DNA of 64,000 nt, taken from contig CM049320.1 of NCBI GenBank assembly GCA_026874595.1, forward strand, positions 22,823,714 to 22,887,713, given 5' to 3'. The DNA is from Sipunculus nudus (lineage: Eukaryota; Annelida; Sipuncula; Golfingiida; Sipunculidae). This document shows positions 48,015-58,339 of this stretch, in pieces. The position numbers and the translations under genes were made by a program. The notes under the pieces were generated by a model, which worked only from the letters and a program-made list of their open reading frames with translations, was not told the origin of the DNA and ran no database searches. How positions within the stretch are numbered: the stretch's first letter is position 1; each line of letters opens with the position of its first letter.

Positions 48015-48320
48015 CATTTTGAAAATCTCGGTATATTCTGCAACTTGTGTAGAATCTGCAGAGCTGTTCCTTTTTGTCAAAACCAGATCAGTGTATAGTT
48101 TTCCCAGTGAAACTTCCTCGTTTTCTTCAGGCCAGATGTTTATACCGAACTTTCTAATCATCTTCATAGAAAGCGTGTGTCGAAGTTCAGCGTCTGAAGC
48201 ATCTATCTGGATGTTTTGCCCCTGATGGGTTCCTTTAAAAACATCATTAATGACAATTCGTTGTAGATTTTGACTTTTCACATCACATAGACCGTTAATA
48301 TCGTAGTCAAAAACCGATGA
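48015..48320 (-). CDS. CARD-NACHT receptor, pre-NACHT exon
   Basis: About 102 residues (SSVFDYDINGL, then DASDAELRHTLSMKMIRKFG, EENEEVSLGKLYTDLVLTKR, EYTEIFKM). The segment SLGKLYTDLVLTKR just before a P-loop exon is typical of the linker region N-terminal to NACHT in invertebrate NLR-like proteins. The left end joins the NACHT exon in phase 0. The right border is uncertain: TTGTCAG/TCATCGG (48320) or TTAACAG/AGTTG (48329). Both are phase 0, whereas the preceding linker exon leaves in phase 1, so a small exon between 48330 and 49399 has probably been missed. Confidence 0.72.
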
Positions 48321-48329
48321 CTGACAACT

Positions 48330-49399
48330 CTGTTAAATGAGTGCTCTTCCATAGTTAAATGTTAGTCTGACCTAAAATCACTTGAAGCTCCCGGTGTCCT
48401 CAAACTATCGATAATAGGAAAGGATATATAACATCAGTTTAAATGCTGTGGAACCTTTCCTTAAGGACACCTTTCTACTAAGGGCACAACCTATATACTT
48501 CAATTGATTGGCAGTCTCTTGAAAGAAGGTGAGGATATATATAACCTCCTAAATAATGGCACCTCTCTATTGCGGGTAATATGTCCGGTCCCGGCGGTGT
48601 CCGTACCTAGGAGGTTCTACCGTATTAATATCTGATGTAAATGTCTCGTATGTGCCTATGACTCTGATCAAAAGCCTGTTTTGAAAGATCGCCTATTTTC
48701 AACATCCACGGGTGGTTATAAAACATGTCTGCAGTCACCAAGTGATTGCAAGAATAACAGCTTGGTTAGGTTCTGTATAATAAAAATAGGTTTATGTCAT
48801 AAAAATAAATAATGGGCACTTCATTATGTAATGATATTTACTTTTAACTAAACTTTCACCAAATTATAAACCGTAGGCACAACGTCTCTCGGTCCAGGGT
48901 ACCTTATCAGGTCTTCCTTGTTCAAATTGCAAATTATGTGATGAATATCTTAATTCTAGCTTAACTGGTTTATTGTGTTTATTTTTAACTACATTCAAAT
49001 ACATTTCCGTTGTTAAGAGTAATTTGAACACTGACTATGTTTTTTAATTGACTTTTCCTTGAACAAATATGACCTGTGACGTTGACCTTAAACCCAAAAC
49101 TGATGTAGATTGTAATACATGAAAAAAAAAAATATAGTGAGTGGTTGTTGAGGTATGAAGAGTTATTCCAAAACTTTAACCTGAGCTGGGTTGGGATCTG
49201 TACAAATTGTGTCCGTTAATTGCCTATTACTGTTCCAGAAATTAAAATATGAAGAAAGTTTTCATGGCTCTGATATATATTTTCACTGTTGATCAGTGTA
49301 CTAAGTTTAATAGAAATATCTTCATCATCAAAGGAGCAATGGGTTTAACCTGACTTTTTTATGAACAAGTGGTTGGCGAGTTGTTAAAAAAACGTTTAC
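48330..49399 (-). other. Intron of the CARD-NACHT gene with a repeat fragment
   Basis: Around 48420-48620 the motif TTAAGGACACCTTTCTACTA ... GTGTCCGTACCTAGGAGGTT is a probable dispersed repeat. A short missing exon may lie here (phase mismatch between the flanking exons), but I could not place it. Confidence 0.45.
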
Positions 49400-49501
49400 C
49401 TTGGGTGTCTCGGGACGATGCCAGCGCAGACACCGACGGAGACGCTGACGTTGAAGTAGCCGGCGGTACGGAAAAGCTCTGCTGGACCTCGTCCGGACAA
49501 G
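49400..49501 (-). CDS. CARD-NACHT receptor, Ser/Thr/Pro linker exon
   Basis: 102 bp between a strong acceptor (TTTTTTTAG) and a strong donor (CCCAAG/GTAAAC). Read in the phase that continues the CARD exon it gives CPDEVQQSFSVPPATS, then TSASPSVSALASSRDTQG, a flexible low-complexity linker. It is much more GC-rich than its surroundings. Two frames are open; the chosen one is preferred because it joins the CARD exon. Confidence 0.6.
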
Positions 49502-49616
49502 CTAAAAAAATAAACCCCATATATTTACGGAAATAAACTCATCAACCGCTGTATGCTTCCTCTATATTGTAGAAAGCTTAACAAACCGGTGTTTCAATGA
49601 ATGAAATCAGCCGCAC

Positions 49617-49752
49617 TTTTCCGGAGCTCATCAGCGAATTCCTTATTTTCACTCTCCAGACAATCCAAGAATTTAAGCCAATCGCTGTGGGGTCTTCTAT
49701 ACAGGTGATCGATCAGAGCTTCAGCGCGTTGCTTGCTGGTCGCGTTAGATTC
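49617..49752 (-). CDS. CARD-NACHT receptor, second CARD exon
   Basis: Encodes ESNATSKQRAEALIDHLYRR, then PHSDWLKFLDCLESENKEFADELRK, the second half (helices 4-6) of a caspase recruitment domain. The acceptor CAATTCCAG at 49753 is in phase 0, matching exon 1 exactly. The left border is less sure: the donor AAAA/GTGCGG is weak but gives the phase needed for the linker exon. Without splicing the frame would stop at 49594, leaving a CARD-only protein. Confidence 0.75.
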
Positions 49753-49812
49753 CTGGAATTGACAGAAGATGCTTGTTAAGGCAAGATAAGATCAAGTACA
49801 TTTTTACACATC

Positions 49813-49814
<2 letters not shown>

Positions 49815-49878
<64 letters not shown>

Positions 49879-49890
49879 TAGATAGATATC
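49815..49890. repeat. (TA)n-(GATA)n microsatellite in an intron
   Basis: About 31 TA units followed by GATAGATAGATA, lying about 60 bp beyond the acceptor of the second CARD exon. Confidence 0.95.
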
Positions 49891-51058
49891 CCTGCATGTT
49901 CTTGTGCTTGGTTTGGCCAGGAGGGGCCGATACCGTAGGCTGAGCAAATTTGTGATGCACTGACTTATCAGCTGCTCTAGTTTGTGGATTAAGAACAAAT
50001 AGACAGACCAAATATGCTATCTTTAAGGTGTATCGGGGGAAAGGAATTTTTGTTTTGCTATTCTGCATGTCCTATCGCCTTTTCCGGCAAGCACAATGTG
50101 GTATATATGACTGGAGAAATGACAACAGTGAAGAGAAAAAAAACCAGATCATAGGAAATATGCAGGCAGTTTACATGGCGTTGGTTAATAATTACTTTTT
50201 TTTTATAGTCGTCCCCTTACGGCTAGCGAGACGGCTTACCGTCGTGTCTGTCTGTTTGTCGATCGATTTTCTCCAGGTATGGTCTGCGTTGAGAAATAGT
50301 TACTGGATTTTTGAGTGAAAGTAGCCTAAATTTTACACGAATATTTTGTCTACACAATTGGCCCATACACAATAATACTTTATTTTTGCCATCGGCACCC
50401 TACGAAACATCCCTATATCCTGGTGGTCCAGTATGGTCCTGACTTTCTCACACATGACTGAACCCTTCAAACTCTTTAGACTTTGTTAGGATTTTGTATA
50501 GCCCGAGCTAGAAGCCTGTTTTTTTTCTTTGCAAAATTGGCTATCACTCTTTCATTTTTCTACTTAAAACCTGGTCGGTTCATATGAGATGAGCCTTGAA
50601 GCAAGGATGCTATGGTATATTTACAGATACCTGCTCGACTGGCATATCATGTCAATATTACATTCTGTATGTTTATGTGTTTGTTTGTTTGCTTAATACT
50701 CACTACTCTGTAGCACGGAAGACTATAAAACTGTTAAGTGTACTTCGAATTGATGGTTCTAATGAGGGTTTCCTAGGGTTTCAATTTAATTGGTTTTCAA
50801 CACATTGTCTTAGCAGTTGTTCTAAAAGGACACTTAAGAAATTTCGAGATAACATCTAACAAGCTGTAAGAGAGTGCCTAAATGAATGACTCGCCGATCG
50901 TTGTCCCGTATATACTAGTATACTGGCCTCATCAGAAGCGTAATCTCAAAAGAACACCTACGCTGAACTGGACACTTATAAAGTTTGGTATCATGAGAGT
51001 GTGTGTTTTTTCCCGTTGCTAACATGGCTATTCATGGTACTCGTACAAAAAGACATAC
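49891..51058 (-). other. Intron 1 of the CARD-NACHT coding region
   Basis: About 1.3 kb with the TA tract at its 3' end. No further exon is recognised; open frames of up to 96 codons on the plus strand have no domain. Confidence 0.55.
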
Positions 51059-51217
51059 CCTGATCTGGATGAGCTTGTCACCGCTGAGACCACCCTTCTC
51101 AACCAGATCGTCAAGTATAAAAGTACCTAATATATCGATCTTCTTGAGTATTTTCACACGGTTAGCATCAATTATTTTGATGTGCGGCTCGGATAAAATG
51201 TTTGACCCCGTTGCCAT
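51059..51217 (-). CDS. CARD-NACHT receptor, first CARD exon
   Basis: Fifty-three codons from an ATG in strong initiation context (GTTACCATGG). MATGSNILSEPHIKIID, then ANRVKILKKIDILGTFILDD and LVEKGGLSGDKLIQIR is helices 1-3 of a CARD (compare the general pattern R-x-x-L---L---D-LLD-LLE-GVLS---------I). Donor CAGG/GTATGT, phase 0, joins to ESNATSKQRAEAL of the next exon and restores a continuous CARD of about 95 residues. CARDs recruit caspases or adaptor proteins by homotypic binding. The frame is also open across an acceptor (CACTAG/GTTACC) into the small exon at 52277, so translation could start further upstream. Confidence 0.8.
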
Positions 51218-51247
51218 GGTAACCTAGTGTAAAAGATAATGTGTTTG

Positions 51248-51249
<2 letters not shown>

Positions 51250-51303
<54 letters not shown>
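51250..51303. repeat. (TA)n microsatellite
   Basis: About 26 pure TA units just upstream of the first CARD exon. Confidence 0.95.
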
Positions 51304-51304
<1 letters not shown>

Positions 51305-51678
51305 CGAATATTTTTCATTCAAAACACATGCAAAATTGACTACTCCTTTCCTCATTGATTAATTTTTTTCATTTCCATTTTTTTTGTTTACAATACTTTA
51401 TTCAGATTTTACAAATTTGCTAAATATAAATTAGACTGACTTATTATTCTGATATAAGCTATAGACAAAAGCTAATAAGCGAATAGGCCATAGGCGATTG
51501 AGAGCATTGATTGAGAGCTCATTTGTTATTTGATTTACATTATATATTTTCAGGTGGAATGAGGTAAACAGTACAATGTTCGGCGATAATTTGCTGCAAA
51601 TTTTTCTTTTACATTTATTTTTGTTGTAATTTTTAATTTAAAACAGTGCTGAGAATAAAATTAGTTTGAATAAACAAA

Positions 51679-51704
51679 ATAATAATAACCATAATAATAA
51701 GAAC

Positions 51705-51745
<41 letters not shown>

Positions 51746-51770
51746 TAATAACAATATTATAATAACAAGG
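51679..51770. repeat. (AAT)n microsatellite
   Basis: Imperfect AAT/AAC triplets; probably the tail of the dispersed element to its right read in minus orientation, or an independent tract. Confidence 0.9.
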
Positions 51771-52183
51771 GCACCGCAAACATGCAAACATGTGTAAAAC
51801 GCCCCTCATGTATCTGGTGTCCCCTGACCTCATTATTATGCGTGGATTTTGCTGGAAATCAAACTTAGGCGAGATATTTTATTAATTAACATTTCTAATG
51901 AGTTTTACCAAACTCCTTCATATTCTTAATTAGTTATCGCTGCGAAACCACAAAGCTAGCCTAGTGACCCTTGACCTTTTTAAATATGCGTGGATCTTGC
52001 CCTTATCGAACTCGGGCGAGATAATCTGTTGGTAAGTAGTTATGGAGTTTCGTGAAACAAACAAAACTCCGGTAAGTTATTGGGGCGTCACTAAAAGGTA
52101 ATGGACGGAGGGCGGCACGAAGGACAGATGGACGGAGGACGGCTTTTGGTATGCCATAATACTCCCGTCGTATGACGGGCGTA

Positions 52184-52214
<31 letters not shown>

Positions 52215-52215
52215 A
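51770..52215. mobile_element. Dispersed repeat with internal direct repeats and an (AAT)n tail
   Basis: ATTATGCGTGGATTTTGC ... CTTAGGCGAGATATT (about 51835) recurs as AATATGCGTGGATCTTGC ... CTCGGGCGAGATAAT (about 51983). GGACGGAGGGCGGCACG and GATGGACGGAGGACGGC follow, and then an (AAT)n tail at 52185-52215. It resembles non-autonomous repeats common in bivalve and gastropod genomes; the class is not fixed. Confidence 0.6.
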
Positions 52216-52276
52216 ACCAATTATAAGAAACTACTAGGAAGACTTAAGCTAACATATTTTAAGGTTTTCCGTTTAC

Positions 52277-52325
52277 CTGTGATTTCTTGCTGACTGGCGG
52301 CTCTTGAGTGTCATTCACCTGGACT
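52277..52325 (-). other. Possible upstream (5') exon of the CARD-NACHT gene
   Basis: A 49-bp stretch bounded by acceptor TTTCAG and donor ATCACAG/GTAAAC. Joined to the acceptor at about 51223 it is open in the frame of the CARD ATG (QVNDTQEPPVSKKSQVT-M). It may be 5' UTR or extra N-terminal coding sequence. Confidence 0.45.
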
Positions 52326-52329
52326 CTGA

Positions 52330-53159
52330 AAGACGGTAGAAGCTGCTTTATGTTACTGATGTTGTGACAGACATGTTGTAATAGCTAACGAATAATGTAT
52401 GAAGTGCAATACTATAATACAAACAATATTATAATAAAAATGAAAGGAATGTATTCATTGTTAAAACGGTGATAAAAAGGAAACTAAAGCATTCAAATAG
52501 CAAACAGTATTGTAATAAATATGTTCAATATTGTAATACATGTAATTTAAATATGCCGATACTTTAAATAATGCAAACGATATTGTAGACACTGTAATAT
52601 AAAGTCAATATATATTGCTTTTATCTACAATATGATATATCTAATCTGGTGATAAATACTTAAGACGAATGATTCTACTGAAAACAAAAATATATTAGTC
52701 ATACACAGGTATACATAAGGTTCTACCTATTCAGCTGAGACAGATGTAGTGTTATTTTGGACAACCTATATACGTTCCCCCAATATTTTTATTGTTTTGG
52801 TAGTCTTTCATGTAAATATATTTTCTTTGATATAAATATTGATTTTAACACCTTTTTTTAGACCTCTTGAGCCGACCAATCTTCTCCTTTTTTCCCTTTT
52901 TTCCTTTTTTTCCCTTTTTTCCCTTTTTTCTCCTTTTCGCGAAAAATTGCCTTGCTCTGCTTATTCTGCAAAGCAAACCATCAAAATACATCATGTAAAA
53001 TTTGTTATATTCAAGCACACTAATGTCTTAAAGATACATAACAATTGATGGATTTGTGTGTGGGGTGGGGGGGGGGGGATGGCGCGTGTGTGTTTTCAGA
53101 GGTTCGATTTCCTATCCCGTAGCTTGTCTGTTTATATCTTTGTATAAAAGCAACAGCTG

Positions 53160-53160
<1 letters not shown>
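52330..53160. other. Non-coding DNA, upstream of the CARD-NACHT gene
   Basis: AT-rich. A TTTTTTCCC-type run lies at 52885-52935 and a G-run at 53062-53078. No exon supported. Confidence 0.4.

Positions 53161-53206
<46 letters not shown>
53161..53206. repeat. (TA)n microsatellite
   Basis: About 22 pure TA units. Confidence 0.95.
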
Positions 53207-53209
<3 letters not shown>

Positions 53210-53210
<1 letters not shown>

Positions 53211-54565
53211 TAAGTATTTATTAGATGTCGTGGCTGGTCTATTTGGAAATGCAGCATAATGTAATGTCTGCTTGTACACCTGTCTACAAGAAATAAACAG
53301 ACATGAACACTGACGTCTGGGTTTGAAATCAAAAACTAAATGATAAGATCAGGTACCAAAACATGATTATATAATTTAAGTAAGAAGATTAAATCAGTTA
53401 AACACCAGGAGCTATTCTAGTGCACGGTGTCTGAACGTAGGGTAAATAACATGACCTATCTTTGGTTGATGCATGTACTGATTAGTGGGACCGGTAGCGT
53501 AAATTTATCTTCATGGGATGGGGGGGGGTTGGGTTGACTCGCAGGCGGAAGATGATAATCAGATTTGGGATATAAATATATACCTTTTATATATATATAT
53601 ATACCGTCTATTGTATGTGTAACACATTTCAAATATATTACAATTAAGTACAAAGTTTAAGAAAATAAGGTTTTTATGTTTCCACTATATGTTACTTCTA
53701 TACTAGGTTTAAATATATAATATTTCATAGTATTCTCAGGAATGGATCAAAAGTCAATAACACCCCCCCCCCCCCTTGCTAAATTGACGTCCCGCATGGT
53801 GACGGGTAGTAAATAACGATGGGTTCTTCCTGATTTATAAACATTAATTTCAGACTAACTAACGGATATATTGTGTGAATATTTGTTCAGTTTGGGATGA
53901 ACCGTGTTCGGATAAACGGCGCTCCTTAGTATCAGTGTAACCACAGGTGTAGTGTAGTGTTGAGTGCTATATCTGCAAGAGACGACTTGATTGGCTTACA
54001 TCAGGCCAGACCAGGAAGCGAGCTTCACTCAAGAAACATTTGGATCTATATAACTATGTCTTCCATACCTGAGATTTCAAACACCTGTACTGTAACCAAT
54101 ACTTATAAACACAGGTGCACTACAATAGGACAGACCATAGTATACATACCTGTTAACGACATATGCACGAGAGTTTGATCGGCTTAAGCTTGTTGTGTGA
54201 GTAGCTAATGTTGTTAACAACGCTATCACGTGACAGCTTGAAAAAAAGCCGAGAGAACCATGACCTATGACGCATTTAACCTTGCATAAAATGCATGTCC
54301 TGTGTTTATGATCAAAATGGGAGCTGTGATAAGCCCACCGGGCATATTACATAAACCACTTTATAGTCCTGTGGGCCGAATACGCTCACTCAATAAATCT
54401 GTTTCAATTCATGGGATAATACATCTCTGCATTTTTACCAAATTATAACTAAAAGAAAGGTGCTTCAATGTTGCTTTATTTCAGACTCAAATTTAAAAAG
54501 GTATAAATGAAAGGAGCTTCATCGTTGCTTCATTTATGACACAAAGTTAAGTTATACTTTAAAGT

Positions 54566-54598
<33 letters not shown>

Positions 54599-54770
54599 TT
54601 CCCCAATCCTCTCCAAGCGACATGTTTATGGTAACAAACCCTCTCCATTGCAGGGTGGTTAATACAGGGGGTAATGGGGGGGGGGGGAGTAAATTTCCTC
54701 TCCAACCTTTAAGGAAGGGGATCGGATGGCCAATGAAATTATCCCTCCGCTCTTCAGAGAATAATATTTA
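53210..54770. other. Intergenic DNA with homopolymer runs
   Basis: C-run at about 53762-53775, (AAT)n at about 54567-54596, G-run at about 54678-54687. No exon supported. Confidence 0.4.
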
Positions 54771-54773
54771 AAT

Positions 54774-54961
54774 AATTAGAATTATAGACATTGGTTCTGT
54801 TCTGAGGGTAATATGAAATTTAATATATCTAAGCCTGGTTTAGAAAGAACATATACCGGAAACTATTAAAATTAGAATTATAGACATTGGTTCTGTTCTG
54901 AGGGTAATATGAAATTTAATATATCTAAGCCTGGTTTAGAAAGAACATATACCGGAAACAT
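54774..54961. repeat. Near-perfect 96-bp tandem duplication
   Basis: AATTAGAATTATAGACATTG ... AGAACATATACCGGAAAC is present twice with an offset of exactly 96 bp (54781 and 54877) and no differences seen apart from the junction. Confidence 0.95.
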
Positions 54962-55094
54962 AATTAATATCTTATTTTTTAAATAAATTGACGCCACTGC
55001 CTAATTTAAATATATTATGTGTTTCATATATGCAAGGCTGGGAAATTATGATTTAACTTACGTTTTACATATTACAATGAACTCATAGCAGAGT

Positions 55095-55433
55095 TAGGGC
55101 TGAAGGGAGTACTCGAGAACTCGAGTCCGGGTAATACTAACCGAGTACTTGTGAATGTACATGCATATCTGAATATTACTGCAAATTTACGGGCAGTCTG
55201 TAGGCCTATTTATTCATTATCGTAGCCTGGCATAGGGCTCTAAACAAATGCTAGTCAAATTAACAATGTCTTGTAATGACATTTATCTATCCATTCGTTG
55301 GGGTAAAGCGAAGCCGTCATGGAGTCAAATTTATGCATATTTTGCCTCCGTAAAGAAATGTCCGTTTTATCTTCACAGCGTTGCCATGGTAACGAGTACT
55401 CGAGTACAAAATTTTTTACCCGTTTCAACCCTA
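55095..55433. mobile_element. hAT-like MITE with 8-bp target duplication
   Basis: Left end TAGGGCTGAAGGG, right end (complement) TAGGGTTGAAACGGG: terminal inverted repeats of the TAGGG type used by hAT transposons. The flanks AGCAGAGT and ATCAGAGT (55087-55094, 55434-55441) match at 7 of 8 bases, the target-duplication length of hAT elements. Subterminal AGTACTCGAG occurs at both ends. The 339-bp body has no transposase. Confidence 0.82.
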
Positions 55434-55843
55434 ATCAGAGTCGTGACAACTCATAACTGACAGCTTGATATATGACAACGTGATGTTAATAATTATCAAA
55501 ATGCAAATATAGACTAATCCATGTCCAGTGAACAAGCAATCTTTACTAGCCGAAGGTAGATCTTATCTGTATGACTTGGACTTTAACCCAGGCTACATAT
55601 ACGTCTACATTATGTGTATATGTATATTGTGATGAATGATAGTCATGATTTATTGTGTTTTGTGTAGAAGTGTGTCAAAGGATCGTCCTAGAGAATTTTT
55701 AAGAATGTATGTACCCAATTACAGTGTAATATATATATATATATCCTATTGTGCACCCGAGGACAATAGGATCAGTGTCAGTCTTTCACATGTCCCCCCC
55801 CCCCCCGACCCGAATCGCACAAAGCATAATCTCGTAATCTCGT

Positions 55844-55959
55844 AAAGTCTCGGCTTTTCAAACCACGCCGTTAGCTTCATTCTAACCACATTCACCTGAT
55901 GATCGGGTCGCACCCCGTGAAACAGACTGTTGTGAATTAAGTGTTGTTTTTCTCCAGAG

Positions 55960-55962
<3 letters not shown>
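55844..55962. mobile_element. Dispersed repeat R1, copy 2, abutting (TA)n
   Basis: Nearly identical to 12643-12762 (one substitution, one 2-bp indel) and likewise followed immediately by (TA)n. Confidence 0.75.
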
Positions 55963-56002
<40 letters not shown>

Positions 56003-56011
56003 TAATATATA

Positions 56012-56056
<45 letters not shown>
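55963..56056. repeat. (TA)n microsatellite attached to repeat R1
   Basis: TA units with a few CATATAATA/TTTATA interruptions in the middle. Confidence 0.95.
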
Positions 56057-56059
<3 letters not shown>

Positions 56060-56170
56060 TAGCCATGTTTGTTCATTCTCTATAGAAAACCGGTATAAAA
56101 TGACCTTTCTCTTCATGTTACATCTTCATATATTCAATTAACCAGCAAATCACACAATATCCATCTTTTT

Positions 56171-56173
<3 letters not shown>

Positions 56174-56221
<48 letters not shown>
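56174..56221. repeat. (AG)n microsatellite
   Basis: About 23 pure AG units. Confidence 0.95.
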
Positions 56222-56223
<2 letters not shown>

Positions 56224-56884
56224 CTTTGGAGTCTGCTCCTATAATTACCAGAAACCCACTTCATTTTGTCTGTCTTTTTTGTCAATACTAGGGATGCAAT
56301 TATGCACGGCACATAATTTAGTGTGACCACGTCATGTATACGATACCCGAGAGTGCCAAGCGATACTTGGCAAGTTGGTTGAAGTTTAGATTCGGATCAT
56401 ATCACACTACGTTTTTGGCAATGCTATTCACTTAGGCTATGTGTTTTGTATGGACCAAGTGACACAGTTATTAAATATCGGACGATGCCCTCCATCGGCA
56501 GACCAACATATCAGCAACGTGTAATCGGCGTATCTTTACAGGCACATCTTATGATATGGTGTTTGATTTGTATATATTTACCGTTTTTATTATTATATTT
56601 TCAGTATTTTTTATTATATTTATGATTATAATATTCATGATTATAAAATTGCATCGAACATTATATTTCATAGAAAATATACTCTTCTCTTAGAGGCTGT
56701 GTTACTGTTAAGTGAAGTCATTATTATTGTATATTTATTACTAAAGTTATGTATATAATATTTCTTTGATAATTATATTTTTTAAAATAACCATAGTCTA
56801 CTGTCATTTGCGAAACTATAATGAACATCTCTTGGTTATACATATTATATATTATTATATTAGTCTCAGTATTATGCCTCCCTT

Positions 56885-56886
<2 letters not shown>

Positions 56887-56933
<47 letters not shown>
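56887..56933. repeat. (TA)n microsatellite
   Basis: About 23 pure TA units. Confidence 0.95.
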
Positions 56934-56939
<6 letters not shown>

Positions 56940-56941
<2 letters not shown>

Positions 56942-57945
56942 CTATAATGTATTTATATGCTACTGTGTATGAAAGATATTAATGTAAATACAGAGCAACC
57001 GAGCTTTCGGAAACAGACTGGACCACAAATTATGTGATTGGTTTCCTGCGTCACCGTCTGTGTGTACGTCTACAATTACAGAATCCATGTCGTAGACCAC
57101 ACGGTGCCAGCATAACAAGTTTTTATGAGAACTCTCACAGGTAATAGTACCATTTGTTTTTTTTTTTATGTACGATCCAGGTAATTTTTCTGAATTTGTC
57201 GAAACCATCTCTTCCCAAATATAAAGAAGACATGGTGTTATCAGCGCACCCTGTCACTGAATTATGGAAACTCTGGTTAACTTAAAAAAAATATGGGTGG
57301 CGCCCCCTATTGACTGTGTCATAGACTACCGCCAGGTTACCGATATCATCTGTAATGTAATTGTATGGAATTAACGTTACATCGGAGAGCCAGACGGTCC
57401 ACTCCGCATGCGCCATATTGAATTTTGAGACACTAGCGCCGCCACGCGGTTGGGGGGGGGGGGGGGGGGTTGGGACAAGAAACGTCATGACAACATACGC
57501 CATGCGGACCTCGCTTCACATGTTGTGTGTCAGCTTTTCACAGAACACAGCGATTCAATAAGTTTCAGCGTGCTGCCACATAAATAGAACGGTTTATTAA
57601 ACTTTTAGAAACAAATTATACTGTTTATGCTTCATGTGGCTTGATGTTGCCATAGATGGTGTGTATAGCCGATAAGGCTATATAGCTTATACTTATAGGC
57701 CTGGACAAGTCATATGATTTTATCAAGGTTGATAAATGATTCATGGAAAATTATACTTTATATAATTATTGGTTCCAGAGATTCAAAATGTATTGTGAAG
57801 GATTGGTAAAACTATACAGATTTCTTTAGACAAAAATGCTTAATCCTTGGATTTTGGAGCAAGCTAATTCAGCCATCATGCGTATAGCGTAGCCCTAGGC
57901 CTATATAGGCTATACCGTACTTAGTCACAAACTATGGTTGATACC

Positions 57946-57984
<39 letters not shown>

Positions 57985-58274
57985 CTATATTTTATTATGA
58001 ACAGTAATAGATAATTATTATCATAGTGTATGAAATGAACTATTAGGAAATGTTCAAAGCCAATTAAATAAAAAGTTATAAAAAAATAAATTGTATGGGT
58101 AAGTATATACAATTAATAATATGATCCATAAATATAAACACATTTATAGACATATATATGGTAATTTAAATATTCATATAAATTATAGATTTAAAGTAAT
58201 ACATATACATTGTTATATTTATTCAATATATTATTACTGGTATAATTATATAAATATAATTATATGATATTCAA

Positions 58275-58275
<1 letters not shown>
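56940..58275. other. Intergenic DNA with a poly-G run and (TAA)n
   Basis: Eighteen consecutive G bases at about 57452-57469, next to a short GC-rich segment (CTAGCGCCGCCACGCGG), and (TAA)n at 57949-57982. No exon supported. Confidence 0.4.

Positions 58276-58277
<2 letters not shown>

Positions 58278-58333
<56 letters not shown>
58278..58333. repeat. (TA)n microsatellite
   Basis: About 28 pure TA units. Confidence 0.95.
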
Positions 58334-58335
<2 letters not shown>

Positions 58336-58339
58336 TGTA

